Positions 1 through 8,455 of a stretch of 64,000 nt of DNA are shown here, piece after piece; the stretch's first letter is position 1, and the number at the start of each line of letters is the position of its first letter. The translations under genes were made by a program, and so were the position numbers. A model generated the notes under the pieces. That model had not been told where the DNA came from. It made no database searches and worked only from the letters and a program-made list of their open reading frames with translations. Source of the DNA: Paenibacillus sp. GTDB lineage: Bacteria > Bacillota > Bacilli > Paenibacillales > Paenibacillaceae. The stretch covers positions 1 to 64,000 of the forward strand of contig JAIRVF010000033.1 of the NCBI GenBank assembly GCA_031254035.1. Reading direction: 5' to 3'.

Positions 1-620
1 ACGAGCGGATAAAGAAATGCCAAGCACATCCATGGATACCCGCAGAACAGCGGTAATATAAAAATAATTGTATGAACAATTTTTGTGTATACCACCCATC
101 GATGGTTTTTCCGTTCCCGAAAGACGGATTTGACGAAAAATACGGTACTCATAAAATACAGAAAATTGAACAAAATCACACCGGCAAGTCTGCCGTCGAA
201 CCCACCGCCTCCAAGCATATAAGCAGCTGCGCCTCCGGTACAAAATAACAAAATTGCACATACATCGTTTAGAAGGGCACGTTCATCTTTTTGACGGACA
301 TGCTGAATGTTGACCAGAATCAGTAAAATAAGGACAGGTGCGAAACCGAACAACCAAGGCTTTAACAGTAGCACCGGAACTAAGCACATCAATGCAAAGA
401 CAGCATATCCGATTCCCCAGGAAAGCAACATTTTTCGTTTCGTTGTCTTTTTCAGGGATTGGAGCAGCGGATAAGATGATAAGTACAAAAACAGCCACGC
501 CAAAAACAGCGGGAGATGCAGAAATACCGGTTTGGCAGCCATCATGCCGATTGTATAAGGCAAAACAACCATCGCCCAGCCACCATGCTCCCGAGGAATG
601 ACCACGCTGGTCTTTTTCAA
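1..620 (-). CDS. YwiC-like integral membrane protein (3' end beyond window)
   Basis: The protein opens LKKTSVVIPREHGGWAMVVL, matching the YwiC-like family signature (IP-x-HG-x-W near the N-terminus), and continues as alternating hydrophobic helices. About 206 codons are present and the reading frame is still open at base 1, so the C-terminus is missing. The start is TTG at 620; GGGGGAGGG lies about nine bases upstream and no in-frame ATG fits better. In Bacillus subtilis ywiC lies among the narK/fnr/narGHJI genes, which matches this neighbourhood. It follows moaA by 34 bases and is probably the last gene of a narK-moaA-ywiC transcript. The molecular function is unknown; a role linked to nitrate respiration is inferred only from position. 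Confidence 0.8.
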   Translation of the reverse strand, partial: MKKTSVVIPREHGGWAMVVLPYTIGMMAAKPVFLHLPLFLAWLFLYLSSYPLLQSLKKTTKRKMLLSWGIGYAVFALMCLVPVLLLKPWLFGFAPVLILLILVNIQHVRQKDERALLNDVCAILLFCTGGAAAYMLGGGGFDGRLAGVILFNFLYFMSTVFFVKSVFRERKNHRWVVYTKIVHTIIFILPLFCGYPWMCLAFLYPL

Positions 621-654
621 TTGAACTCCCTCCCCCTTAGAAACTCATGTTCCA

Positions 655-1680
655 TTAACCGCCGATATAGGACATCCCGATTTTCTTGCGGTTTTTTGCA
701 GTATACTCCGTACGCTCTTCCGAGTACCTGTCCTCTCTTTGTTCCCACGTCTTACGAATTGCTGCAAGAAGCTCCTCATCCGAAGCGCCGCCTCGCAGCA
801 GTGCCCGGAGATCAAAACCTTTTGATGCAAACAGGCAATTGTAAATCTTCCCGTCCGAAGACAAACGCACCCTAGTACAGGATGAACAAAACGCGTCCGA
901 TACGGACGATATAAATCCGACCTCTGCCTGACCATCTTTATAGCGGAATCTCTGGGCAACTTCACCCGGATAACGAGGCGGGACCGGTACAAGCACATTG
1001 GCGCCGCCCAAACGTTCAAAAATGTCCTGTTTCGTTACACCCCGCTCAAGACTCCAGTCATTGGAATTTCCCGCATCCATAAATTCAATAAAACAGAGCG
1101 TGATTCCCATCTTCTTAAAATAATCCGCCATAGGGAGAATTTCCTGCTCGTTAATGCCTTTTTGCACGACCATATTCACTTTGACCTGAAAACCGATCTC
1201 GTCAGCAAGTTCGATATTGCGGAGAATTGTAGAAGACGTTATGCCTCTGCCGTTGATTTTCCCGAATAGATCCGGATCAAGGGCGTCCAGACTGACATTC
1301 ATTCTCCGGAGCCCCGCATCGTACAAGTTTTGGGCCTGCTGCCCAAGCAGCAGCCCATTTGTCGTACAGCCGATATCCTCAATACCCCGGATGGAAGACA
1401 GCATTTTGACTAATTCAGGAAGTCCCCTTCGTAGCAGTGGTTCACCGCCAGTCAGTCGGATTTTTCGTATGCCTAGCGATGCATATAATTCAGCCAAGCG
1501 AGTGATTTCCTCCAATGACAGAAGCTGATCTTTGGACATAAACGCATAATCGTCCCCGAAAAACTCTTTGGGCATACAATAAGTGCAGCGGAAATTACAG
1601 CGGTCCGTCACCGAAATCCGCAGATCACGCATCGGTCTTGCCAACTGGTCTATGATAGGATTCATCGGCTTCACCGCCAT
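655..1680 (-). CDS. moaA: GTP 3',8-cyclase MoaA, molybdenum cofactor biosynthesis
   Basis: Radical-SAM enzyme that converts GTP to 3',8-cyclo-GTP, the first step of molybdopterin synthesis. The N-terminal cluster motif CNFRCTYC (CX3CX2C) binds the SAM-bound 4Fe-4S cluster. A second set of cysteines (CSSC, then C about 13 residues on) near residue 265 binds the substrate-side cluster. The C-terminus is the family's conserved double glycine (SYIGG). The start at 1680 has AAAGGA nine bases upstream; an in-frame ATG at 1698 with a weaker site would add six residues. It sits between narK-PAS and the ywiC-like gene, all on the minus strand with short gaps. It plausibly supplies cofactor for NarG, which needs Mo-bisMGD. 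Other moa genes are not in this window. Confidence 0.95.
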   Translation of the reverse strand: MAVKPMNPIIDQLARPMRDLRISVTDRCNFRCTYCMPKEFFGDDYAFMSKDQLLSLEEITRLAELYASLGIRKIRLTGGEPLLRRGLPELVKMLSSIRGIEDIGCTTNGLLLGQQAQNLYDAGLRRMNVSLDALDPDLFGKINGRGITSSTILRNIELADEIGFQVKVNMVVQKGINEQEILPMADYFKKMGITLCFIEFMDAGNSNDWSLERGVTKQDIFERLGGANVLVPVPPRYPGEVAQRFRYKDGQAEVGFISSVSDAFCSSCTRVRLSSDGKIYNCLFASKGFDLRALLRGGASDEELLAAIRKTWEQREDRYSEERTEYTAKNRKKIGMSYIGG

Positions 1681-1716
1681 TTCACCGCTTCCTTTCATAC
1701 CGCTTCCGGTTCAGTT

Positions 1717-3270
1717 TTATCCCTGTAGACCTGGAGCGGAGTTCAACTTGTTGTTCCCTTTGCCAAATCGTGTAAGTTGCGTATGAGAAGTAATATCGCT
1801 AAAAGAACCTACGTAATTGATGATGTCTCCTGCATCGTCTTTTGCCGCATTGATCGTTAACAGCTCCAGATACTCCTCGCCACTTTTTCTGCGGTTCCAG
1901 ATTTCTCCCTGCCAACAGCCATGTTCTTGAATTGCGCTCCACATATTGTTATAAAATTCTCGGGATTGTCTGCCAGACTTTAATACGTTTGGATTCTTGC
2001 CAATAACTTCTTCTTCCGCGTAACCCGTCAACTTGGTGAATGCAGGATTCACCGCGGTAATTTTCCCTTTCAGATCCGTTACCAAAATACCTTGACCCGT
2101 AGAATTAAAGACCTCAGAAGACACGGAAAGCTTATCCTGGTAATACATCCATACCACAATGACGAGACTGGCAAGCGCAATCTGCGACAAAGCCATAAAT
2201 CCAATAGAATATTGACCAGTAATCGAATGGATTAAAGAAAGCATAAGCGGCGGGAAGAATCCGCCAAGCCCTCCCATCATGGATACGATCCCGTTCACAA
2301 TACCGGCCTGTTTGTTGAAATAATACGGGACGAGCTTGAAGATAATTCCATTGCCAAGGCCGGCACAGACGGCAATCGTCAGGCATCCGGCTGTATATAA
2401 GCCAATGGATGGTGAAAAAGCAAGCAAAATTGCGGCAATGGTGAGTCCGACGAAAACGCCCATCAACAAAAACAACGGTTTGAATTTATCCGCAAGCCAG
2501 CCACCTATAGGACGCAAGAAAGTCGCCACCACGATGAATCCTGCGGTACGCATACCCGCATCGACTTTCGCAAGCTCAAAATGCGACACCAGGAAGTTCG
2601 GAAGATATACGGTAAACGCTACAAACGAACCGAATGTAATAAAGTAAAACAGCGAGAAAAACCATAATTTCTCGTTTTTGTATACGCCTTTGACCTGTTC
2701 CATAATTGGTGTTTTGACCTTTGTTTCCTTGCGGTCGCCTAAAAAGACATTGAGCACAATGAAAGCCAGCAGCAGGATCAGATATAACTGAATGGTTTTT
2801 GACCAGCCGATTTGGTTAGCAATCACAGGCGCGGCAAAGGTGGTAATGGCTGTACCTATATTCCCCATGCCGTAAATTCCGTTCACCAGTCCCAGCTTTT
2901 CTTTGGCATAATATTTTGGCAGCGAGGTTACACCTACCGAAAATACGGCACCGCCAACCCCGAGGAACAAACCTCCGATAACCAGATGAGTAAAGGATGC
3001 AGCTGTACTGATAAAATATACCGGGAAAAGCAGCAAAATAAAGCTTGCAATAAAAACGATCCGTGCGCCGATTACATTTGCGTAATACCCTAGCGGAATC
3101 CGAAGAATCGAGCCCAACACGACCGGTATCGCAGTCAGAATTGCGAGCTTGTCTGCCGGTATGGAGATATCCTCCTTTATAAACGGCAAGAGCGCAGAGA
3201 TGATAACCCATACCATAAAACCAAGTACAAGATTCATTGTTTGCAGCGGCAGCTGCACCTTCTTCTTCAT
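1717..3270 (-). CDS. narK: NarK-type nitrate/nitrite MFS transporter fused to a C-terminal PAS domain
   Basis: About 517 residues. Residues 1-380 are a 12-helix NarK/NNP transporter with the two glycine-rich nitrate signatures (GLFLGVGGAVFSVG and GIVNGIVSMMGGLGGFFPP) and the substrate arginines in SILRIPLG and FLRPIGGW. Residues about 385-500 are a PAS domain: VFNSTGQGILVTDL, then NPAFTKLTGY, then GEIWNRRKSGEEY and a terminal SFSDIT. A 20-residue polar tail follows. Ordinary NarK proteins are about 395-430 residues, so the PAS domain is an addition. ATG 3270 has AAGGTGA seven bases upstream; an in-frame GTG at 3285 overlaps that site and is less likely. Probable role: nitrate import or nitrite export at the membrane, with the cytosolic PAS domain sensing an unknown signal. 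It leads a transcript with moaA and the ywiC-like gene. Confidence 0.9.
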   Translation of the reverse strand: MKKKVQLPLQTMNLVLGFMVWVIISALLPFIKEDISIPADKLAILTAIPVVLGSILRIPLGYYANVIGARIVFIASFILLLFPVYFISTAASFTHLVIGGLFLGVGGAVFSVGVTSLPKYYAKEKLGLVNGIYGMGNIGTAITTFAAPVIANQIGWSKTIQLYLILLLAFIVLNVFLGDRKETKVKTPIMEQVKGVYKNEKLWFFSLFYFITFGSFVAFTVYLPNFLVSHFELAKVDAGMRTAGFIVVATFLRPIGGWLADKFKPLFLLMGVFVGLTIAAILLAFSPSIGLYTAGCLTIAVCAGLGNGIIFKLVPYYFNKQAGIVNGIVSMMGGLGGFFPPLMLSLIHSITGQYSIGFMALSQIALASLVIVVWMYYQDKLSVSSEVFNSTGQGILVTDLKGKITAVNPAFTKLTGYAEEEVIGKNPNVLKSGRQSREFYNNMWSAIQEHGCWQGEIWNRRKSGEEYLELLTINAAKDDAGDIINYVGSFSDITSHTQLTRFGKGNNKLNSAPGLQG

Positions 3271-3333
3271 TCCAATCACCTTCACCTTTTCTGTGCGTAA
3301 TGAATGGCTGTTTATTTGATTCCCCTATCTCCT

Positions 3334-3362
3334 ATTCTAAGTGCACATATTCACAAAGGTAA
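3334..3362 (-). promoter_or_regulatory. Candidate narK promoter
   Basis: On the minus strand TAGAAT (3339-3334) fits a -10 box. TTACCT (3362-3357), 17 bases upstream, is a poor -35, as expected of an activator-dependent promoter. The predicted start near 3327 places the inner NreC-like palindrome at about -43. A TGTGA-N6-GCACT sequence overlapping the spacer weakly resembles an Fnr/CRP-type site. Confidence 0.35.
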
Positions 3363-3401
3363 TAGGGAAGTTCCCTGAACCTTATCAGGGAACTTCCCTA
3401 T
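3362..3401. promoter_or_regulatory. Double palindrome, candidate tandem NreC binding sites upstream of narK
   Basis: A perfect inverted repeat: 17-base arms at 3362-3378 and 3385-3401 around a 6-base loop. Each arm is itself nearly palindromic, AGGGAAGTTCCCT and AGGGAACTTCCCT, and their centres are 23 bp apart, about two helical turns. The NreC site described in Staphylococcus is a GC-rich TAGGG-N4-CCCTA palindrome; these differ by one base in spacing. The structure also lies 3' of nreC and could form a hairpin at the end of that message, though no T-run follows. Confidence 0.55.
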
Positions 3402-3447
3402 ATCAAATACCCCTGCTTCCCTCAAATCCATTAAGGGTGGGAATTAG

Positions 3448-4095
3448 TTAGAAATCCAGAAGCTTTTTCTTCAATGCATATTCAACAAGATCCGGGCGGC
3501 TCTTCAGATTTAGCTTCTCCATAATCTTGGCCTTATGCGCCTCTACCGTTTTGACCGAAACAAACAATTTCTCCGCAATTTCTTTGTTGCCATATCCCTT
3601 GGCGATCAGCGGCAAAATTTCAATCTCTCGTTTGGACAGGCTGTTAAATGGGTCATTCTCCGCGCTTTCGCTGTCTTTCTTAATAAATTCACGTACCAGC
3701 GAGGTGGCCATTTGCGGATGGATATAAGTACCTCCTTTATACACCATGCGGATTGCCGAAAGGAGTTCTTCATCAGGCGCATTTTTGAGCACATAGCCGG
3801 ATGCGCCATTTTTGAGTACATGGAATAGGTACTCGTCATCGTCGTACATCGTAAGAATAAGGATTTTTGTCTCCGGGAAATCGCTGCTAATCTTGCCTGT
3901 CGCAATAAGTCCGCTCTCGCCAGGCGGCATGCTTAAATCCATCAGCAGCAAATCCGGACGGTGTTTGGCCACCATCGTGTAGGCTTCGATGCCATCAGCC
4001 GCCGTGGCTACGACCTCCATGTCTTCCTGATAATTTAAAATCATCGAAAACCCGCTTCTGACGACGGCATGATCATCTGCAATCACAATTTTCAT
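3448..4095 (-). CDS. nreC: NreC-like response regulator (NarL/FixJ family)
   Basis: 215 residues. The N-terminal receiver domain has acidic residues D7-D8 and the phosphoacceptor Asp at about 53 (LLLMDLSMP). A LuxR-type helix-turn-helix covers about 148-213 ([22 protein letters not shown]). Start ATG overlaps the nreB stop by four bases (ATGA), indicating translational coupling. By homology, when NreB phosphorylates it under low oxygen, NreC activates narG and narK promoters. Candidate operators lie at 3362-3401 and 12219-12232. It is the last gene of the nreABC group. Confidence 0.93.
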   Translation of the reverse strand: MKIVIADDHAVVRSGFSMILNYQEDMEVVATAADGIEAYTMVAKHRPDLLLMDLSMPPGESGLIATGKISSDFPETKILILTMYDDDEYLFHVLKNGASGYVLKNAPDEELLSAIRMVYKGGTYIHPQMATSLVREFIKKDSESAENDPFNSLSKREIEILPLIAKGYGNKEIAEKLFVSVKTVEAHKAKIMEKLNLKSRPDLVEYALKKKLLDF

Positions 4096-5162
4096 GACTC
4101 ATTCACCTCTTCTTGATGGAGAGGAATCCGGATCTGAATCGTAGTACCCGCTCCAGGAGCGGAACGTAGAATAAACTGCCCGCCGACAAGCTCGGCACGC
4201 TCTCTCATACCGTATAGCCCCAGTCCGGTGCCTTTGGCTTCCCCTGAGTTCATGTTAAATCCGACACCATCGTCCTTAACCGTTAGTTGAAGATTCCCGT
4301 CTTCCTCACATAATCGTACATGGACTTCATCTGTGCCGGAATATTTCAAGGCATTCAACACCGCTTCCTGGCAGACCCGGTATACTACGGTCTCAACCTC
4401 GCTATTGTAGCGGGCAGCGGCCAACTCGGCCGAAAAATCGACCAGCATGCCGTAATTTTTCTCCATCCATTTGAAATGCGAACGGAAAGCGGCCTCGATA
4501 CCCAAGTCATCGAGCGCAGCAGGCCTGAGTTCGACTGACAAATGCCTGATATCGTCGAGCAGCCGAGTTAAGGATGCTTCAGTCTGCTGCAGCTTCTTGA
4601 GCACGTCTTCCCCAACATTCATATATTTAACGACGCGCAGATCAACGAGCGAGCTTAAGAGCTCTTGGGCTACACTATCGTGCAACTCTCGCGAGATTCG
4701 TTTGCGTTCGTCTTCCTGCGCTTTGATGATGTATTTCAACATATTCGTGCGCTGCAATATTTCCTGAGTCTTCTGCTGCTTTGTCAGGTTGAGAAGCATT
4801 AATACTCGGATCCCCTGTGTTTCATCTATGGTATGATAGCTGGCTGCGTAGGGAACGATCCCTTCCCCACGGGTTTTAAGATAGACCTGAAATGAAGAGA
4901 AGTCACCCTTGGGATAATCCAGATAACACTTGGTACAGGACATAAGCTCTTGTTCATCCGTATATCCGATGCAAGTCTGACAAAAAGAACCATTGGCGCC
5001 GGACTGGATTCGCTCGATCACTTCAATGTCTAGAACATTCTCTGCAGCCGGATTCATAGCGACGATGCCGCCCTTCTCATTAATAAAGAAGATCGCCTCC
5101 ACACTGTGCAGATACATTTTTTTCAGCAGCTCGCCTAATCGGTCATCCGTCATCCGGATCAA
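4092..5162 (-). CDS. nreB: NreB-like oxygen-sensing histidine kinase with PAS 4Fe-4S motif
   Basis: 356 residues, cytosolic, with no membrane helix. An N-terminal PAS domain carries four cysteines, C61, C64, C76 and C79, spaced CX2CX11CX2C. This is exactly the spacing of the oxygen-labile 4Fe-4S site of Staphylococcus NreB. A HisKA_3 domain follows with the phospho-acceptor His near 161 ([10 protein letters not shown]), then an HATPase domain with the DDGVGFN and GTGLGLYGM boxes. The start is TTG 5162, overlapping the nreA stop, with AAGGAGGTGA upstream; an ATG at 5153 is too far from that site. By family knowledge the cluster is intact and the kinase active without oxygen. Confidence 0.94.
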   Translation of the reverse strand: MIRMTDDRLGELLKKMYLHSVEAIFFINEKGGIVAMNPAAENVLDIEVIERIQSGANGSFCQTCIGYTDEQELMSCTKCYLDYPKGDFSSFQVYLKTRGEGIVPYAASYHTIDETQGIRVLMLLNLTKQQKTQEILQRTNMLKYIIKAQEDERKRISRELHDSVAQELLSSLVDLRVVKYMNVGEDVLKKLQQTEASLTRLLDDIRHLSVELRPAALDDLGIEAAFRSHFKWMEKNYGMLVDFSAELAAARYNSEVETVVYRVCQEAVLNALKYSGTDEVHVRLCEEDGNLQLTVKDDGVGFNMNSGEAKGTGLGLYGMRERAELVGGQFILRSAPGAGTTIQIRIPLHQEEVNES

Positions 5163-5623
5163 GGCTGCGTCACCTCCTTGGCTACAAAGGTCCCAAAATC
5201 CGTTCCAAGCACTTCTTGGAAATGATCAAAAGCAGCACCATCAAGCCGATTCTCTTTACGGTATCCTACGAGCAATACCCCCATCACCCGCGTACCTTCC
5301 CATAGAGGCACGGCGCCGATACTCTTTAGCTGCTCGGCAACGATAATCGGATAATTAAACAAGTCTGAAGATGCAATTTCATTATTTACATCTTGAACGA
5401 GCATGGGCTTGCCAGTTTTAAATACCATCCCAGCGATCCCTTTACCGGAATGCAGGACAATTCGTTTATATCGCTCATTCATATTTCCCGAAACATATTG
5501 CCAGGTTAATACAAATCGGTCCTCAGCCGGCTGCACCAATGCCATGGACACGAAGTCGTATTGAAACCGAGCCCGAAGCTTATCAATGTCATCTTGGTAA
5601 TTATAGTTCGGCTGATCCTTCAT
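5159..5623 (-). CDS. nreA: NreA-like nitrate receptor, GAF domain
   Basis: About 154 residues, essentially one GAF domain. Recognisable NreA features are DFVSMALVQPAEDRFVLTW, YVSGNMNERYKRIVL and GKGIAGMVFKTGKPM. In staphylococci NreA binds nitrate and relieves its inhibition of NreB phosphorylation, so kinase activity depends on both nitrate and oxygen. The start at 5623 has AGAGGAG eight bases upstream; ATG 5629 is only two bases from that site. It is separated from narI by 46 bases containing a small hairpin and overlaps nreB. The gene order narGHJI-nreABC matches that known in Staphylococcus carnosus. Confidence 0.92.
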   Translation of the reverse strand: MKDQPNYNYQDDIDKLRARFQYDFVSMALVQPAEDRFVLTWQYVSGNMNERYKRIVLHSGKGIAGMVFKTGKPMLVQDVNNEIASSDLFNYPIIVAEQLKSIGAVPLWEGTRVMGVLLVGYRKENRLDGAAFDHFQEVLGTDFGTFVAKEVTQP

Positions 5624-5643
5624 TTTCATAACTCCTCTGATGT

Positions 5644-5668
5644 AGAAAAGAAGGCCTAAGCCTTCTCT
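5644..5668 (-). terminator. Hairpin between narI and nreA, weak terminator or processing site
   Basis: Immediately after the narI stop the minus strand reads AGAAGGC-TTAG-GCCTTCT followed by TTTC: a seven-base stem with a short T-run. It probably reduces readthrough from narGHJI into nreABC, or defines an mRNA end, rather than fully stopping transcription. Confidence 0.5.
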
Positions 5669-5669
5669 T

Positions 5670-6362
5670 TTACGATTCATATTTACGGTGCTTTCTATAT
5701 AGAATATATCTTCTACCCACATAATTCAATGGAACGCTCCACACATGCACAAGCCGGGTAAACGGCCATAAGGCAAAAATACCAAAGCCCGCAAGGATGT
5801 GGATTTTAAAGGACAACGGCACATGAATCATCAACGAGGCGTCTGGACGCAGAAGAAACAGGTTCCGGAACCAAACCGAAATCGTTTCCCGATAATTGAA
5901 GTCCGGTTGCACTGCATTCGTGACCAGCGTACTGTACATCCCCATGAAGACAATGAACAACAGAAGGACATTAACAATCATATCTGACGCGGAACTGAGT
6001 TGACGGACATTCTTCATGGTGAAACGGCGGGATGTCAGCAAGATCATGCCAACCAACGTTACAACCCCGAACAAGCTGCCAATATACACAGCTCCGATAT
6101 GGTACATATGATCGCTGACTCCAAGTGTTTCCATCCATGATTGAGGGATGGTTAGTCCTACCACATGGCCTCCTATGACCGGGATAATGCCCAAATGGAA
6201 CATCATACTTCCCGCCTTGAGCTTTTTTTTCTCGATAAACTCACTGGATTTTGCAGTCCAATTAAACTGGTCTACCCGGTAACGATAAATATGCCCGACG
6301 ATAAAAATGACCATACAAATATACGGGAAAATAACCCACAGAAATTGATCAATCATGCCCAT
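5670..6362 (-). CDS. narI: Respiratory nitrate reductase gamma subunit, diheme cytochrome b
   Basis: 230 residues with five predicted membrane helices. It takes electrons from menaquinol and passes them through two b hemes to NarH. The likely heme ligands are visible at the classic positions: H56 and H66 (MFHLGIIPVIGGHVVGL), H188 (FKIHILAG) and H206 (TRLVHVWS). E. coli NarI uses H56, H66, H187 and H205. The start overlaps the narJ end by 14 bases. A second ATG at 6356 is possible. The last structural gene of narGHJI, followed at once by a small hairpin. Confidence 0.96.
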   Translation of the reverse strand: MGMIDQFLWVIFPYICMVIFIVGHIYRYRVDQFNWTAKSSEFIEKKKLKAGSMMFHLGIIPVIGGHVVGLTIPQSWMETLGVSDHMYHIGAVYIGSLFGVVTLVGMILLTSRRFTMKNVRQLSSASDMIVNVLLLFIVFMGMYSTLVTNAVQPDFNYRETISVWFRNLFLLRPDASLMIHVPLSFKIHILAGFGIFALWPFTRLVHVWSVPLNYVGRRYILYRKHRKYES

Positions 6363-6927
6363 TCGCTTCAGCCTCCTGAATGATGCATGTTTTAAACGTA
6401 TTGCGAAGCCCTTGGATCAGATAAAAGTAAGGACTACGAAACTTCTCTAAAGCCTTCAATAGATGATAAGTCCCATCTTCCATGACGGCAACCATCAGAT
6501 CCAGACTTTCCGCCGCTTCCTTCTCATGACCTTGCCAATCTGCCGCATACAAGAACTCGCACATGAGCGGCAAATAATCCGACAGCTCCGAACTTGTAAT
6601 TTCGAGACCAAACATCTGATACGTTTCTTTAAGTCTGGCCAACATCTGTCCGCGTTCTCTGCCTTCCTCAAATTTGTAATAAGTCATATATAAGGTGCTT
6701 TTTTTCTGAAAATCGAAGGTTTGAACGTACATCTCTTCAATCTGTTCCATGCTGTATTCATGCATCGCATTCCAATATGTCTTCATAGATTCATAGGCAG
6801 GATGGGAAGAGCTCAGAGCTCCCTCAAAGGCAGACGGATGAAAATCCAGTTTTTCCGGATAGGTAAGCTGCCGGGCGAAAAAGCCAAACACATCTTTATA
6901 ATCATGCAGCTTTTCTAGATTAATCAC
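6349..6927 (-). CDS. narJ: Nitrate reductase assembly chaperone NarJ
   Basis: 192 residues, TorD/NarJ fold, helical and soluble. It binds the NarG N-terminus and helps insert the molybdenum cofactor before membrane attachment. The first residues (VINLEKLHDYKDVFGFFARQ) and the region LPLMCEFLYAADWQ fit the family. The frame is open upstream, but the start is placed at GTG 6927. That codon is inside the narH stop (GTGATTAA overlap) and has GGGGGGA eight bases before it. A longer reading would lie wholly within narH. Both overlaps, with narH and narI, indicate coupled translation. Confidence 0.93.
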   Translation of the reverse strand: MINLEKLHDYKDVFGFFARQLTYPEKLDFHPSAFEGALSSSHPAYESMKTYWNAMHEYSMEQIEEMYVQTFDFQKKSTLYMTYYKFEEGRERGQMLARLKETYQMFGLEITSSELSDYLPLMCEFLYAADWQGHEKEAAESLDLMVAVMEDGTYHLLKALEKFRSPYFYLIQGLRNTFKTCIIQEAEANGHD

Positions 6928-8455
6928 GCCAGATCCCCCCATAGAAGTTTTCCTCGTATAGTTCCTTGCCTGTTTTGCCCTGCGGACTAGCTGGACCGCA
7001 TCCGCTGCAGCTTGTGCCGAACCCTTCCAATCCTTGCGAGCGGTAAACGTCCATATGGCTTTCCTTATGCGAGGTCGGGATAACAAACCGATCATCATAT
7101 TTCGCAATGGCTAGCAGACGGTACATTTGCTTCATCTGTTGAGAATTCAGACCTACGCGTGCCAGATGTTCCTCAATGAATTCGGTACCTGTCGACTGGG
7201 AGCGCATATAAGAACGCATCATCGCCATTTTTTGCAAAGCTTCTTTCACTGTAACGGTATCTCCCGCCGTCAGCAGATTGGCCAAATACTGAATCGGTGT
7301 GCGCATCTCTTCTATGGCCGGGAAGATCATGTCCGGGTTCGCGATAGAATCCTTGCCTTCAAAATAGTTCATGATCGGGCTAAGCGGCGGCACATACCAT
7401 ACCATCGGCAGAGTTCGGTACTCTGGATGAAGCGGGAAGGCAAGCTTATATTCAATCGCGAGTTTGTATACCGGCGAGTTTTGGGCTGCTTCAATCCACT
7501 CTTCGGTTAAACCGTCTTTACGCGCTTGTTCGACTACCGCCGGGTCATGCGGATCCAGGAATAAACTGCATTGTGCCGCGTATAGATCTTTTTCGTCCGG
7601 CGTCGATGCTGCTTCGTGTACCCGGTCCGCATCGTACAGTAAGACGCCTAGATATCGAATGCGCCCTGTGCAGGTTTCGGAGCATACGGTCGGCAGACCC
7701 GCTTCGATTCTCGGAAAACAGAAGGTGCATTTTTCCGCTTTGTTCGTTTTCCAGTTGAAATATACCTTTTTGAAAGGACAGCCAGTCATGCAATACCGCC
7801 AGCCGCGGCAAGCTTCCTGATCCACCAGGACGATCCCATCTTCGTCACGCTTGTACATGGCGCCGGAGGGACAGGAGGCCACGCAGCTTGGGTTCAGGCA
7901 ATGCTCGCAAAGACGAGGCAAATACATCATAAACGCTTGCTCGAAGTTAAACTTGATCTCTTCTTCAATCTTTTCAATATTCGGATCTTTGGGACCCGTC
8001 ACATGCGCACCTGCAAGATCATCCTCCCAGTTTGGACCCCATTCCAGATTCATCGTTTCACCGGTTACGGCGGATTTTGGACGAGCTACCGGCTGATGTT
8101 TTTTCTCTCCAGAATTCGTCAGATGCTCATAGTTATAGGTCCACGGCTCATAATAATCCTTCATTTCAGGCATATCGGGATTATAGAAAATTTTGCCGAG
8201 CGCGATTTTGGACAGCTTGCTGCCGGATTTCAGCTGCAGCTTTCCTTTTTTCAACGTCCAGCCTCCTTTGTATTTCTCCTGATCTTCCCACCGTACGGGA
8301 TAACCGATCCCTGGCTTTGTTTCCACGTTGTTGAACCACATGTATTCTGCTCCGGGACGATTCGTCCAAGTACTCTTGCAGGTTACGCTGCATGTATGAC
8401 AGCCGATACATTTGTCCAAATTCATGACCATGGCGACTTGCGCTTTAATCTTCAA
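6920..8455 (-). CDS. narH: Respiratory nitrate reductase beta subunit, iron-sulfur protein
   Basis: 511 residues, usual length. It carries electrons from NarI hemes to NarG through one 3Fe-4S and three 4Fe-4S clusters. Cysteine sets are visible at C16-C19-C22-C26 (CIGCHTCSVTC), in LCEHCLNPSCVASCPSG, and in CRGWRYCMTGC, where the tryptophan replacing a cysteine marks the 3Fe-4S cluster. A further set is CTFC with CSETC. The start overlaps the narG stop by 11 bases. The product stays on the cytoplasmic face of the membrane. Confidence 0.97.
   Translation of the reverse strand: MKIKAQVAMVMNLDKCIGCHTCSVTCKSTWTNRPGAEYMWFNNVETKPGIGYPVRWEDQEKYKGGWTLKKGKLQLKSGSKLSKIALGKIFYNPDMPEMKDYYEPWTYNYEHLTNSGEKKHQPVARPKSAVTGETMNLEWGPNWEDDLAGAHVTGPKDPNIEKIEEEIKFNFEQAFMMYLPRLCEHCLNPSCVASCPSGAMYKRDEDGIVLVDQEACRGWRYCMTGCPFKKVYFNWKTNKAEKCTFCFPRIEAGLPTVCSETCTGRIRYLGVLLYDADRVHEAASTPDEKDLYAAQCSLFLDPHDPAVVEQARKDGLTEEWIEAAQNSPVYKLAIEYKLAFPLHPEYRTLPMVWYVPPLSPIMNYFEGKDSIANPDMIFPAIEEMRTPIQYLANLLTAGDTVTVKEALQKMAMMRSYMRSQSTGTEFIEEHLARVGLNSQQMKQMYRLLAIAKYDDRFVIPTSHKESHMDVYRSQGLEGFGTSCSGCGPASPQGKTGKELYEENFYGGIWRD

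Noticed and set aside
3362..3401. Palindrome as a simple nreC terminator only
   Set aside because: No T-run follows on the minus strand, and the nested symmetry and position relative to narK fit operator sites better. Termination is not excluded.
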